Shown: positions 53,365 through 62,494 of the stretch, one piece after another
How positions within the stretch are numbered: position 1 is the first letter of the stretch
Layout of the letters: every line of letters starts with the position of its first letter
From: ZC4RG30 sp046347045
Lineage (GTDB): Bacteria > Pseudomonadota > Gammaproteobacteria > Steroidobacterales > Steroidobacteraceae
Direction: 5' to 3'
Length of the DNA stretch: 64,000 nucleotides
NCBI GenBank assembly: GCA_046347045.1
Contig: JAXMGX010000018.1
Span: 13,362-77,361, forward strand
Program-made: the position numbers and the translations under genes
Notes under the pieces: model-generated
What the model saw: only the letters and a program-made list of their open reading frames with translations
Databases searched by the model: none
Told to the model about the DNA's origin: nothing

Positions 53365-54225
53365 ATGGCCGGCACCAAGGAAATCCGCAACCAGATCGCG
53401 AGTGTCAAAAGCACTCAGAAGATCACCAAGGCCATGCAGATGGTCGCGACCAGCAAGATGCGTCGCGCCCAGGACCGCATGAAGCTGGCCCGGCCGTATG
53501 CCGAGAAGATCCGCCACGTGATCGGCAACCTGCACCATGCGAATCCGGACTACCGGCATCCGTTCATGGCCACGCGGGATGCGAAGAACGTCGGCGTCAT
53601 CGTCATCAGCACCGACCGCGGCCTGGCCGGCGGCCTCAACGCCAACCTGTTCCGCCAGACGCTGAACCTGATCAAGGACTGGCAGGGCAAGGGCGCGGGC
53701 GTCAGCCTGTGCCTGATCGGCGCGAAGGGCGTGGCCTTCTTCCGCCGGCTGACGCTGCCGGTGCTGGCCAGTGTCACCGGCATGGGCGACAAGCCTCACG
53801 TGAACGACCTGATCGGCACCGTCAAGGTGATGCTCGACGCGTATCGCGAGGGCAAGATCGACCGGTTGTTCCTGGTGAACGCCGAGTTCGTGAACACCAT
53901 GACGCAGAAGCCCACGGTCACGCAGCTACTGCCGGTGGAACCCACCGACAAGTCCACGCTGCAGGAGATGTGGGACTACATCTACGAGCCGTCGGCCGCG
54001 GACATCCTCGATGGCCTGCTGATGCGCTACGTGGAGTCGCAGGTCTACCGCGGCGCGGTGGAGAACGTGGCCAGCGAGATGGCCGCGCGCATGGTCGCGA
54101 TGAAGGCCGCGACCGACAACGCGGGCAAGCTCATCCACGAGCTGCAGCTCGTCTACAACAAGGCCCGCCAGGCGGCGATCACCACCGAGCTCGCGGAAAT
54201 CGTGGGCGGCGCGGCAGCGGTCTAA
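53365..54225 (+). CDS. atpG: F0F1 ATP synthase subunit gamma
   Basis: A 286-residue central shaft subunit. The N-terminal coiled coil begins GTKEIRNQIASVKSTQKITKAM, and the C-terminal one includes MKAATDNAGKLIHELQLVYNKARQAAIT. It starts 11 bp after atpA. Confidence 0.98.
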   Translation: MAGTKEIRNQIASVKSTQKITKAMQMVATSKMRRAQDRMKLARPYAEKIRHVIGNLHHANPDYRHPFMATRDAKNVGVIVISTDRGLAGGLNANLFRQTLNLIKDWQGKGAGVSLCLIGAKGVAFFRRLTLPVLASVTGMGDKPHVNDLIGTVKVMLDAYREGKIDRLFLVNAEFVNTMTQKPTVTQLLPVEPTDKSTLQEMWDYIYEPSAADILDGLLMRYVESQVYRGAVENVASEMAARMVAMKAATDNAGKLIHELQLVYNKARQAAITTELAEIVGGAAAV

Positions 54226-54255
54226 GGCCGCAACAGAATTCCAGAGGAAGACACC

Positions 54256-55674
54256 ATGGCTACCGGCAAAATCATCCAGATCATCGGACCCGTCATCGAC
54301 GTCGAGTTCCCGCGCGAAAGCATCCCGCAGGTGTACGAGGCGCTGAAGCTCACCGACGCGGACCTGACGCTCGAAGTGCAGCAGCAGCTCGGCGACGGCG
54401 TGGTGCGCACCATCGCGATGGGTTCTTCCGAAGGCCTGAAGCGCGGCCTGGCCGTGAACGCCACGGGCAAGCCGATCAACGTGCCGGTGGGCAAGGCCAC
54501 GCTGGGCCGCATCATGGACGTGCTGGGCACGCCGCAGGACAACCGCGGCCCCGTCGCCGCGGAAAGCACGCTGCCCATCCACCGCCCCGCGCCGTCTTTC
54601 GACGAACAGGCGGGCGGCCAGGATCTGCTCGTCACCGGCATCAAGGTGATCGACCTGCTCGTTCCCTTCGCCAAGGGCGGCAAGGTAGGCCTGTTCGGCG
54701 GCGCCGGCGTGGGCAAGACCGTGAACATGCTCGAGCTGATCAACAACATCGCCAAGCAGTACTCGGGACTTTCCGTGTTCGCCGGCGTGGGCGAGCGTAC
54801 CCGCGAAGGCAACGACTTCTACCACGAGATGGCGGAGTCCGGCGTCATCGACCTGGAGAAGCTCGACAACTCCAAGGTGGCGATGGTGTACGGCCAGATG
54901 AACGAGCCGCCGGGCAACCGCCTGCGCGTGGCGCTCACCGGCCTCACGATGGCCGAATTCTTCCGCGACGAGAAGCAGGCCAACGGCCGCGGCCGCGACG
55001 TGCTGTTCTTCGTCGACAACATCTACCGCTACACGCTGGCCGGCACCGAAGTGTCGGCGCTGCTGGGCCGCATGCCTTCGGCCGTGGGTTACCAGCCCAC
55101 GCTGGCCGAGGAAATGGGCGTGCTGCAGGAGCGCATCACCTCGACCAAGACCGGTTCGATCACCTCCATCCAGGCCGTGTACGTGCCCGCGGACGACCTG
55201 ACCGACCCGTCGCCCGCCACGACGTTCGCCCACCTCGACGCCACCGTGGTGCTCTCGCGCAACATCGCCGCGCTGGGCATCTACCCCGCCGTGGATCCCC
55301 TGGATTCCACCAGCCGCCAGCTCGATCCGCTGGTGATCGGCGAGGAGCATTACAACGTCGCGCGCGGCGTGCAGGGCGTGCTGCAGAAGTACAAGGAACT
55401 GCAGGACATCATCGCCATCCTGGGCATGGATGAACTGTCGCAGGAAGACCGCCAGACGGTGTTCCGCGCGCGCAAGATCCAGCGCTTCCTGTCGCAGCCC
55501 TTCAATGTCGCCAAGGTGTTCACGGGCCAGGACGGCAAGATCGTCCCGCTGGCCGAAACCATCCGCGGCTTCAAGGGCATCTTGAACGGCGACTACGACC
55601 ACCTGCCCGAGCAGGCCTTCTACATGGTGGGCTCGATCGACGAGGCCGTGGAAAAGGCGAAGACGCTGAACTAA
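54256..55674 (+). CDS. atpD: F0F1 ATP synthase subunit beta
   Basis: A 472-residue catalytic subunit. Walker A is GGAGVGKTVNML, the catalytic region GERTREGNDFY and the signature PSAVGYQPTLAEEMG are intact, and the DELSQEDR of the DELSEED lever is at the C-terminal side. It starts 30 bp after atpG. Confidence 0.99.
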   Translation: MATGKIIQIIGPVIDVEFPRESIPQVYEALKLTDADLTLEVQQQLGDGVVRTIAMGSSEGLKRGLAVNATGKPINVPVGKATLGRIMDVLGTPQDNRGPVAAESTLPIHRPAPSFDEQAGGQDLLVTGIKVIDLLVPFAKGGKVGLFGGAGVGKTVNMLELINNIAKQYSGLSVFAGVGERTREGNDFYHEMAESGVIDLEKLDNSKVAMVYGQMNEPPGNRLRVALTGLTMAEFFRDEKQANGRGRDVLFFVDNIYRYTLAGTEVSALLGRMPSAVGYQPTLAEEMGVLQERITSTKTGSITSIQAVYVPADDLTDPSPATTFAHLDATVVLSRNIAALGIYPAVDPLDSTSRQLDPLVIGEEHYNVARGVQGVLQKYKELQDIIAILGMDELSQEDRQTVFRARKIQRFLSQPFNVAKVFTGQDGKIVPLAETIRGFKGILNGDYDHLPEQAFYMVGSIDEAVEKAKTLN

Positions 55675-55698
55675 GGCCGCAAGAGAGCGAGCACGAAC

Positions 55699-56118
55699 AT
55701 GGCAAGCACCATCCACGTGGACATCGTCAGCGCCGAGGGCGAGATCTTCGCCGGCCCGGCCGAGATGGTGTTCGTGCCCGCGAAAGAAGGCGAGCTGGGC
55801 ATCACGCCGCGGCACGCCCCGCTGCTCACGCTGCTGAACGCCGGCGAAGTGCGCGTGAAGACCGCCGAAGGCGAGCAGAGCGTGTTCGTCGGCGGCGGCG
55901 CGCTGGAGATCCAGCCCAACCGTGTCACCATCCTCGCCGACACCGCCATCCGCGCGCATGACATCGACGAGGCTGCCGCGCTCGCCGCCAAGCAGCGCGC
56001 CGAAGAGGCGCTGGCCAGCAAGGAAGACAAGATCGACCAGGCGCAGGCGCTGGCCGAGCTGGCCCAGGCGGCCGCGCAGCTCAAGTTGCTCGAGAAGATC
56101 CGCAAGACCCGCGGCTGA
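55699..56118 (+). CDS. atpC: F0F1 ATP synthase subunit epsilon
   Basis: A 139-residue protein with the N-terminal beta sandwich (HVDIVSAEGEIFAGPAEMVFVPAKEGELGITPRHAPLL) and a C-terminal helical hairpin rich in Ala and Glu. It is the last atp gene. No terminator is seen after it: the HipA-like gene starts only 12 bp downstream. Confidence 0.97.
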   Translation: MASTIHVDIVSAEGEIFAGPAEMVFVPAKEGELGITPRHAPLLTLLNAGEVRVKTAEGEQSVFVGGGALEIQPNRVTILADTAIRAHDIDEAAALAAKQRAEEALASKEDKIDQAQALAELAQAAAQLKLLEKIRKTRG

Positions 56119-56130
56119 GGATTCCAGGGC

Positions 56131-56895
56131 GTGCGTACCGTCGACGCTCGCCGCTACGTGACACCGCTGAAGGAAGGCGGGTCGATGCCGGCCATCATCG
56201 AGGCCGATGATGCGGGGCTGTACGTCATCAAGTTCCGTGGATCGGGGCAGGGACCCAGAGCCCTGATCGCCGAGCTCGTGGCGGGCGAGATCGCCCGCGC
56301 ACTGGGCCTCGACGTGCCCGAGATCGTGTTCATGACGCTGGACCCCGTGCTCGCCCGCACCGAGGGCGATCCGGAGATCCAGTCGCTGATCAAGGCCAGC
56401 GCCGGGCTCAATGTGGCGCTCGACTACCTGCCGGGCGCCGTCACCTTCGATCCCGTGGCATGGCCGGTCGATCCGGTGCTGGCCTCGCGCATCGTGTGGT
56501 TCGATGCCCTGGTGACCAATGTCGATCGCACCGCAAAGAACGTGAACATGCTGCTGTGGCATCGCCGCCTGCGGCTCATCGATCATGGCGCGGCGCTGTA
56601 CATGCATCACGACTGGGACACGGCGCTGGCGCGCGCCCGCGATCCCTTCAGCCGCATCCGCGATCATGTGCTGATCGGCAAGGCGCGGCACGTGGCCGCG
56701 CTGGATGAGGAACTGGCCGCGAAGCTCACTCCCGCGGTGCTGCAGGATATTGTCCAGACCATTCCCGTGGAGTGGCTGGCCGACGCCGGCGGCGAGCCGC
56801 GCCGGGCCGACTACCTGCAGTACCTCACGCAACGGCTGGAGGCGCCGCGCGCCTTCGCAGAGGAGGCCCAGCGTGCCAACGCCGGACTGCTATGA
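56131..56895 (+). CDS. HipA-like kinase domain protein
   Basis: A 254-residue protein resembling the kinase half of HipA (HipA_2 type). Visible marks are YVIKFRGSGQGPRALIAELVAGEIARALG (nucleotide-binding Lys and acidic helix), WFDALVTNVDRTAKNVNMLLW (catalytic Asp in NVDR, metal-binding Asn) and LRLIDHGAAL (DFG-like). It lacks the N-terminal DNA-interacting part of full HipA toxins and has no hipB beside it. GTG at 56131 follows atpC by 12 bp. It overlaps the DUF3037 gene, its usual companion. Substrate unknown; protein phosphorylation is inferred from family. Confidence 0.82.
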   Translation: MRTVDARRYVTPLKEGGSMPAIIEADDAGLYVIKFRGSGQGPRALIAELVAGEIARALGLDVPEIVFMTLDPVLARTEGDPEIQSLIKASAGLNVALDYLPGAVTFDPVAWPVDPVLASRIVWFDALVTNVDRTAKNVNMLLWHRRLRLIDHGAALYMHHDWDTALARARDPFSRIRDHVLIGKARHVAALDEELAAKLTPAVLQDIVQTIPVEWLADAGGEPRRADYLQYLTQRLEAPRAFAEEAQRANAGLL

Positions 56896-57265
56896 CTATG
56901 CGGTGATCCGCGTGGTGCCGCGCGTGGAGCGCGAGGAGTTCGTCAACGTGGGCGTCATCCTGTCATGCCCCGCGCGCGATTTTCTCGATGCGCGGCTGCA
57001 CGTGGAGCACGCAAGACTCGTCTCGTTCGCGCCCGATCTGGATCTCGCGCTGGTGGAGCAGCACCTGGCCGTGATTCCCCTGGTATGCCGGGGTGGTGAA
57101 GCGGCCGGCGCCATCGGTGCATTGACGGCGCGACAGCGCTTTCACTGGCTGGTTGCACCACGCAGCGCGATCATCCAGATGTCGCCCGTGCACAGCGGCG
57201 TGACCGATGATCCCGCGGCGACGCTTCAGCAACTGCTGCAAACCATGGTGTTGCCGCGCGGCTGA
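56873..57265 (+). CDS. DUF3037 family protein
   Basis: A 130-residue protein. The frame opens YDYAVIRVVPRVEREEFVNVGVIL, the DUF3037 signature, and continues with an acidic C-terminal half ending QLLQTMVLPRG. GTG at 56873 has AGGAGG 6 nt upstream and lies 23 bases inside the HipA-like gene. The two genes are therefore co-translated; they are paired in many genomes, and the function of the pair is unknown. Confidence 0.85.
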   Translation: MPTPDCYDYAVIRVVPRVEREEFVNVGVILSCPARDFLDARLHVEHARLVSFAPDLDLALVEQHLAVIPLVCRGGEAAGAIGALTARQRFHWLVAPRSAIIQMSPVHSGVTDDPAATLQQLLQTMVLPRG

Positions 57266-57288
57266 CCGGGCCTGCGCCGGCGACGCTG

Positions 57289-58386
57289 CTACTTCGGGCG
57301 CCCCGCGAATCCCTGCGAGAGCATGGGGATGCGATAGATGCTCATGCCCACGTTGCGTACACCCTGAGGCGTGGTCCATGGCTTTCCGTCCGGACCCACC
57401 ACGCCCATCATCGGCACATACAGGATGTTCTTCGCGGCGCCCGCGAATGTCAGCGTGATCGGCGAGCGCGGCGTGGGGATCAGGCCAACGTACTTGCCGT
57501 CTTTCGCCAGCACGTGCACGCCTTTCGAGGCGGTGACGTAGAGGCGCCCTTCGGAGTCGATGGTCATGCCGTCGGCGCCCCGGTCGCCATCGAGGGTGCC
57601 GAAGTCGCGACGGTTCTTCGTCGAGCCATCGGGCTGCACGTCGAAGGCGATCACGCGATCGGTGTTCGTCACCCAGAGTGTCCTGCCATCCGCCGACAGC
57701 AGAATGCCATTGGAGACCAGGTTCTGGTTTTCCACCACGGTAACCGCACCCGCGGCGCTGACGTGATAGGCACCACCCACCGTGAAGTACGCGCCGCCCT
57801 TGCCATCGGCCATCACGTCGTTCAGCCGGCCGAAGGGTCTGCCGTCGGCGAAGCTGTTGGCGAGCACGCGCTGCTCGGGCAGAAGCTGCGCAACGTAAGA
57901 GAGTTCGTGGCAGCTCTGGTAGAAAGGACGGGCCGAATCCGTGCAGGTGCGCTGCACGCCAAAGAGACGGCCCGATGCATCCTGCGAGACGGCGCCGGTG
58001 GCATGCGTGTCGCGCAGCACCACATACTCGCGGCCGTCGGGGGCCAGCTTGCGGATCGTGTCGGTCTGTTCCTGCGCGAACATCACGCCGCCGTCGGCGG
58101 TGGGAATGATGCCGTCGGCTGTCTCGAAATCGGCCCACACCAGTTCCCACTGCGCATTCGCGGCGATCACGCCGGGAATGGCATTCACCGTGGCGACACG
58201 CTCGCCGGCGCGCAGTCCGGGAACGGGAACGTAAGGTTGCGGTGCCGGCGCGCCTCCCGCCGCGGCGGCGGCCGGTGCCGTGGGTGTCGCCGCAGGCGAT
58301 ACCGGCGCAGTGTTCTGCGCCTGGGTGATGAGCGCCGAAGTCAGCAGCCCTGCCAGCGCGCCAGCGCGCATGGATGCTCTCGTCAT
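57289..58386 (-). CDS. SMP-30/gluconolactonase-like beta-propeller protein, exported
   Basis: A 365-residue protein with a signal peptide (AGALAGLLTSALITQAQ) and an Ala/Pro linker (about 30-50). A six-bladed SMP-30/LRE-type propeller follows, with GRLNDVMADGKGGAYFTVGG, NGILLSADGRTLWVTNT and DGMTIDSEGRLYVTA carrying the metal-binding Glu/Asn/Asp. It may hydrolyse a sugar lactone in the periplasm. GAGGAG precedes the ATG. It is downstream of the sugar-isomerase-like gene on the same strand, 38 bp away, so they may act in one sugar-acid pathway. Confidence 0.85.
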   Translation of the reverse strand: MTRASMRAGALAGLLTSALITQAQNTAPVSPAATPTAPAAAAAGGAPAPQPYVPVPGLRAGERVATVNAIPGVIAANAQWELVWADFETADGIIPTADGGVMFAQEQTDTIRKLAPDGREYVVLRDTHATGAVSQDASGRLFGVQRTCTDSARPFYQSCHELSYVAQLLPEQRVLANSFADGRPFGRLNDVMADGKGGAYFTVGGAYHVSAAGAVTVVENQNLVSNGILLSADGRTLWVTNTDRVIAFDVQPDGSTKNRRDFGTLDGDRGADGMTIDSEGRLYVTASKGVHVLAKDGKYVGLIPTPRSPITLTFAGAAKNILYVPMMGVVGPDGKPWTTPQGVRNVGMSIYRIPMLSQGFAGRPK

Positions 58387-58424
58387 GGGGTTCTCCTCGA
58401 CATGCCGAGCGGCATGCCGCGCAA

Positions 58425-59411
58425 CTACAGCTTCACCACCTCGACACCCTGGAATGCCTTCAGGAACTCCAGGCTCTTGCCGATGGCCTCGAAGCGATCC
58501 ATCGTGAACGGCGGTTCCTGTTCCACGTAGAACTTGCGCACGCCGGCGTTGTACGCCGCGGGCAGCAGCGTGGGCCAGGGCAGCTTGCCCGCGCCCACTT
58601 CGGTTGGGTCCTGCTGCAGCGCGTAGTTGGTCTTGGTGCTGGCCTTGATGTCCTTCACATGCATGAGCTGGAAGCGACGGCCATGGCGCTTCAGCAGCGC
58701 CACCGGATCGACGCCCGCGGCGGCCACCCAGCCCACGTCCATCTCGAAGCTCACTTCGTCGGGCGACGTGCCCGAGAGCAGCAGCTCCATGCCCGTGGTG
58801 TTGCCCAGCGGCGCGAACTCCGGATTGTGATTGTGATAGCCCAGCCGCAACCCTTCGGCGCGCAGCTTCGCGCCGCGATCGTTGAGCAGGTCGGCCGTGC
58901 GCTGCCAGTCATCGCGCGTGAGGCCGGCCGTGACACGCTGGATGTAGGGCTGAAACCCTTCGCCCTGCTTGGGTGCGCCGAAGCGATCGGGCACCGGGAA
59001 CATCGGCAACACCACATCGGTAACGCCCAGCTCATGCAGGTCGGCCGCGAGCTTGGGAATGTCCTGGTCGAGACCCGGTTCGCCGGGGCGGCCAGTGGCA
59101 CCCACGTGGATGCTGGTGAACTTCAGGTTGTACTTGTTGGCGGTGGCGCGCAGCACTGGCACCGGCTGGCCGTGATAGCCCGCAAGTTCCACCGTGCGAT
59201 AGCCCACTTTGGCGACGCGCGCGAGCGTGGCGTCGATGTTCTTGCGGGCCTCGTCGCCCACGGTATAAAGCTGCAGCCCGAAGGGCAGGTGGTGTTTGGC
59301 AAACCAGCCCAAGGCGGGATCGACCGCAGCGGCGGCCAGCGACAGCCGTCCAGCGCCCGCCAGTCCCAGCATTCCCGCGGTCGCGCCCAGCACAGTTCTT
59401 CGGTTCATCAT
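58425..59411 (-). CDS. Tat-exported sugar phosphate isomerase/epimerase (TIM barrel, AP-endonuclease family 2)
   Basis: A 328-residue protein. The N terminus MMNRRTVLGATAGMLGLAGAG is a Tat-type signal. The xylose-isomerase-like TIM barrel has metal ligands in LGYHNHNPEF and FEMDVGW, then HVKDIK and FYVEQEPP. Proteins of this type isomerise or epimerise sugars or inositols. GAAGGGGG precedes the ATG pair; the first is used. It is followed by the SMP-30-like gene and diverges from the cupin gene across 69 bp. Confidence 0.87.
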   Translation of the reverse strand: MMNRRTVLGATAGMLGLAGAGRLSLAAAAVDPALGWFAKHHLPFGLQLYTVGDEARKNIDATLARVAKVGYRTVELAGYHGQPVPVLRATANKYNLKFTSIHVGATGRPGEPGLDQDIPKLAADLHELGVTDVVLPMFPVPDRFGAPKQGEGFQPYIQRVTAGLTRDDWQRTADLLNDRGAKLRAEGLRLGYHNHNPEFAPLGNTTGMELLLSGTSPDEVSFEMDVGWVAAAGVDPVALLKRHGRRFQLMHVKDIKASTKTNYALQQDPTEVGAGKLPWPTLLPAAYNAGVRKFYVEQEPPFTMDRFEAIGKSLEFLKAFQGVEVVKL

Positions 59412-59480
59412 GACGGTGTTTCCCCCTTCGCCTAGACTGCGCCCAGAGCCCGCCCCGCCGCAAGCAGCAAGGAAAGGGAC

Positions 59481-60008
59481 ATGAACGAGAAGCGCACCAA
59501 GCCCGTCATCAACCTCGACGAGGTGACCCTCGACGAGCGCCCCGCCTTCTTCCAGCCGCCCGGCAGCATCGCCGACCGGTTCGGCTCGCGCAGCGGCATG
59601 GTGGGGGCGCGCATCGGCGCGCGACTGCTGGGCTACAACATAACCGCCGTGGCGCCGGGCAAGCGCGCCTTCCCGCTGCACAACCATCATGCCAACGAGG
59701 AGATGTTCTACATCCTGCAGGGCAGCGGCGAACTGCGCATCGGCGACGAGCGTTACACCATCCGCGCCGGCGACTTCATCGCCAATCCCCCCGGCGGACC
59801 CGAGACCGCGCACCAGATTTTGAACACCGGCGCCGAGGAAATGCGTTACCTCGCCGTGAGTACCATGATCACCCCCGAGACCGTGGAATACCCCGACTCG
59901 AAGAAGATCGCCACGTACTCGCGGCAGCCGCAGGCCGATGGCAGCCTGCGCGTGCTGCGGCAGATCAACCGCGAGGGGCAGAGCGTGGATTACTGGGACG
60001 GCGAATAG
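59481..60008 (+). CDS. Cupin domain protein
   Basis: A 175-residue single-domain cupin. Motif 1 is FPLHNHHANEEMFYILQG (G-x5-HxH-x3,4-E), and motif 2 follows as IRAGDFIANPPGGPETAH. The two His, Glu and final His suggest a metal-binding centre. Enzymatic role unknown; family members include sugar isomerases and dioxygenases. It is divergent from the isomerase-like gene, so a shared regulatory region is possible. Confidence 0.85.
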   Translation: MNEKRTKPVINLDEVTLDERPAFFQPPGSIADRFGSRSGMVGARIGARLLGYNITAVAPGKRAFPLHNHHANEEMFYILQGSGELRIGDERYTIRAGDFIANPPGGPETAHQILNTGAEEMRYLAVSTMITPETVEYPDSKKIATYSRQPQADGSLRVLRQINREGQSVDYWDGE

Positions 60009-60056
60009 CGCCGCGGCCGCCCCGCTGCGGGCAGCCAGACGCGTGTGTCCGCGGCG
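60009..60056. terminator. Inverted repeat between convergent cupin and maeB genes
   Basis: CGCCGCGG (60009-60016) is repeated inversely as CCGCGGCG (60049-60056), filling the gap between the two convergent stop codons. The 32-nt interior is G+C-rich and can form an extra hairpin. No T-run follows on either side, so this is only a possible bidirectional termination structure. Confidence 0.35.
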
Positions 60057-62387
60057 TCAGCCCGCCGAGCGATCCCGCAGCTTCGTCACAGCCGCCTTCT
60101 GTCCCGCCTGCGCGGCCACCAGCGCCATCATCGCCAGCACCCGACGCACCGTGGACGACGGCGTCATCACATGCGCCGGCGCTGCTGCACCCATCAGCAT
60201 GGGGCCCATCGTGGTGGCGCCGCTGCTCACGGCCTTCAGCACATTGAAGAGAATGTTGGCCGCGTCGATGTTCGGGCACACCAGGATGTTCGCCTCGCCA
60301 TGCAGCGAGCTTTCCATCAGGTTGTCCTTGCGGATGGCTTCGAGCAGCGCCGCGTCGCCGTGCATCTCGCCGTCGCATTCCACGTCCGGCGCCATGCTGC
60401 GGAAGATCTCGTAGGCCTCGCGCACGCGCCGCGCCGACTCGCGGCGCGACGATCCATAGTTCGAATGCGACACGAACGCCACCTTCGGCGCCAGGCCGAA
60501 GTGGCGCACCTGTTCCGCGGACTTCAGCGCGATGCGCGCGAGCTGCTCGGAGGAGGGCGATTCATTCACGTAGGTGTCGGCGATGAACAGCGTGCGCTTG
60601 TCCATCGACAGCGCCGACAGCGTGGCCAGCGTAGTCGCGCCCGGTCGCAGGCCGATGATGTTCTCGATGTTCTCGAGGTGCGCATCGAAGCGGCCGTGCG
60701 TGCCGCAGAGCATGCCGTCGGCATCGCCCATGCGCACCATCAGCGCCGCGATTATGGTGTTTGAGCGATGCACCGCGGCCTTCGCGGCCTCCGGCCCCAC
60801 GCCGCGACGGCCCATGATCTGGTGGTAGGCCTGCCAGTACTGGCGGAAACGCGGATCATCGTCCGGGTTGATGCAGGTGACATCGCGGCCCAGCTTCATG
60901 CGCAGCTTGGCCTTGGCAATGCGCGCCTCGATCACCGACGGGCGGCCGATGAGCAGCGGCACTGCGAGGCCTTCGTCCAGCGCCACCTGCGCCGCGCGCA
61001 GCACGCGCGGGTCTTCACCTTCGGCCAGCGCCACGCGCTTGTGCGGCGAACGCTCCGCCGCGCTGAAGATGGGGCGCGTGAGCATGCCCGCCGAAGAGAA
61101 CATGCGCGTGAGCTGCGCGCGATACGCATTCATGTCGGCGATGGGCCGCGTGGCCACGCCCGAGGCCGCCGCGGCGGCGGCAACCGCCGGCGCGATGCGG
61201 ATGATCAGCCGCGAATCAAACGGCTTCGGAATGATGTACTCCGTGCCGAACGCGAGTTCCTGCCCCGGATACGCGGAGGCGACTTCATCGCTGACTTCCG
61301 CCTTCGCCAGGTCCGCGATCTCCTTCACGCAGGCCAGCTTCATTTCATCCGTGATCTTCGTCGCGCCGCAGTCGAGCGCGCCACGGAAGATGTAGGGGAA
61401 GCACAGCACGTTGTTCACCTGGTTCGGATAGTCCGAACGGCCGGTGGCGATGATGCAGTCGGGCCGTGCCGCCAGCGCGAGTTCAGGACGGATCTCCGGC
61501 TCCGGATTCGCCAGCGCCAGGATGATGGGCCGCGACGCCATCGTCTTCACCATGTCGGGCGACAGCACGCCACCGGTGGAGCATCCCAGGAACACGTCCG
61601 CGTCGCGCACCACATCGGCCAGCGATCGCAGGTGCGTCTTCTGCGCGTACCGCGCCTTCTCCGGATTGAAGGAGTCGCCGCGCGCATCGTGGATGAGGCC
61701 CTTCGAATCGCAGGCCCAGACATTTTCGCGCTTCAGGCCAAGGCCCACCATCAGGTCGAGGCAGGCGATGGCCGCTGCGCCCGCGCCCGACACCACCACC
61801 TTCACCTTGCCGATGTCCTTGCCCACCAGCTCGAGGCCATTCCTGATGGCCGCCGCCGAGATGATGGCCGTGCCGTGCTGGTCGTCATGGAACACCGGGA
61901 TGCCCATGCGCTCCGTGAGCTTGCGCTCCACGTAGAAGCACTCCGGCGCCTTGATGTCTTCAAGGTTCACGCCACCCAGCGTCGGTTCCAGCGAGGCCAC
62001 GATGTCGACCAGGCGATCCGGATCGCGCTCGGCCAGCTCGATGTCGAACACATCGATGCCCGCGAACTTCTTGAAGAGGCAGCCCTTGCCCTCCATCACC
62101 GGCTTCGCGGCCAGCGGGCCGATGTCGCCCAGGCCCAGCACGGCGGTGCCATTCGTCACCACCCCCACCAGGTTGCCCCGCGAGGTGTAGAGCGCCGCCG
62201 CGGACGGGTCCGCCGCAATGTCGAGGCAGGGGTAGGCCACGCCCGGCGAATAGGCCAGGGACAGATCGCGCTGGTTGGCCAGCGGCTTCGTCGGCGCCAG
62301 CGAGATTTTTCCCGGTGCCGGCTGGCGGTGGTAGTCGAGCGCGGCCTCGCGCAGGGCGGCTTCGGCAGGGGTGAGCGTTTCGGACAT
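60057..62387 (-). CDS. maeB: NADP-dependent malic enzyme MaeB (with phosphotransacetylase-like domain)
   Basis: A 776-residue fusion, normal for MaeB (about 760). The malic-enzyme half (1-430) has the N-terminal TKPLANQRDLSLAYSPGVA, VFHDDQHGTAI and nucleotide site VVSGAGAAAIACL. The C-terminal phosphotransacetylase-like half (about 440-776) includes RVALAEGEDPRVLRAA and GEANILVCPNIDAANI, which regulates activity by binding acetyl-CoA. It decarboxylates malate to pyruvate with NADP. ATG at 62387 is chosen because the family starts at SETLTPAE; the same frame is open for 138 codons upstream, but that part runs antisense through the integrase-side region without similarity. Confidence 0.95.
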   Translation of the reverse strand: MSETLTPAEAALREAALDYHRQPAPGKISLAPTKPLANQRDLSLAYSPGVAYPCLDIAADPSAAALYTSRGNLVGVVTNGTAVLGLGDIGPLAAKPVMEGKGCLFKKFAGIDVFDIELAERDPDRLVDIVASLEPTLGGVNLEDIKAPECFYVERKLTERMGIPVFHDDQHGTAIISAAAIRNGLELVGKDIGKVKVVVSGAGAAAIACLDLMVGLGLKRENVWACDSKGLIHDARGDSFNPEKARYAQKTHLRSLADVVRDADVFLGCSTGGVLSPDMVKTMASRPIILALANPEPEIRPELALAARPDCIIATGRSDYPNQVNNVLCFPYIFRGALDCGATKITDEMKLACVKEIADLAKAEVSDEVASAYPGQELAFGTEYIIPKPFDSRLIIRIAPAVAAAAAASGVATRPIADMNAYRAQLTRMFSSAGMLTRPIFSAAERSPHKRVALAEGEDPRVLRAAQVALDEGLAVPLLIGRPSVIEARIAKAKLRMKLGRDVTCINPDDDPRFRQYWQAYHQIMGRRGVGPEAAKAAVHRSNTIIAALMVRMGDADGMLCGTHGRFDAHLENIENIIGLRPGATTLATLSALSMDKRTLFIADTYVNESPSSEQLARIALKSAEQVRHFGLAPKVAFVSHSNYGSSRRESARRVREAYEIFRSMAPDVECDGEMHGDAALLEAIRKDNLMESSLHGEANILVCPNIDAANILFNVLKAVSSGATTMGPMLMGAAAPAHVMTPSSTVRRVLAMMALVAAQAGQKAAVTKLRDRSAG

Positions 62388-62419
62388 ATAGAGGTACTTA
62401 TCGGTCGAAAGAGGCCGGA

Positions 62420-62428
62420 TTATCGCGA
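62420..62428 (+). repeat. TTATCGCGA element (copy 1)
   Basis: A 9-mer with the palindromic core TCGCGA, found at 62420-62428, 63502-63510 and 63600-63608. Two copies sit in the region between the integrase start and the cassette junction, and one on the far side of the integrase, upstream of maeB. Possibly accessory binding sites of the integrase or a regulator. Chance is not excluded. Confidence 0.4.
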
Positions 62429-62494
62429 TTGACTCCTGCCCGCGCCAGAGAGCGCCACTACCACCTGCAGGGGCTTGGCGCAATGCGAAAAGGC

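Noticed and set aside
53926..56832. Frame of nearly 970 codons antisense to atpG, atpD, atpC and the HipA-like gene
   Set aside because: It is the mirror of strongly conserved genes in G+C-rich DNA and is rich in His, Arg and Gly without any domain.
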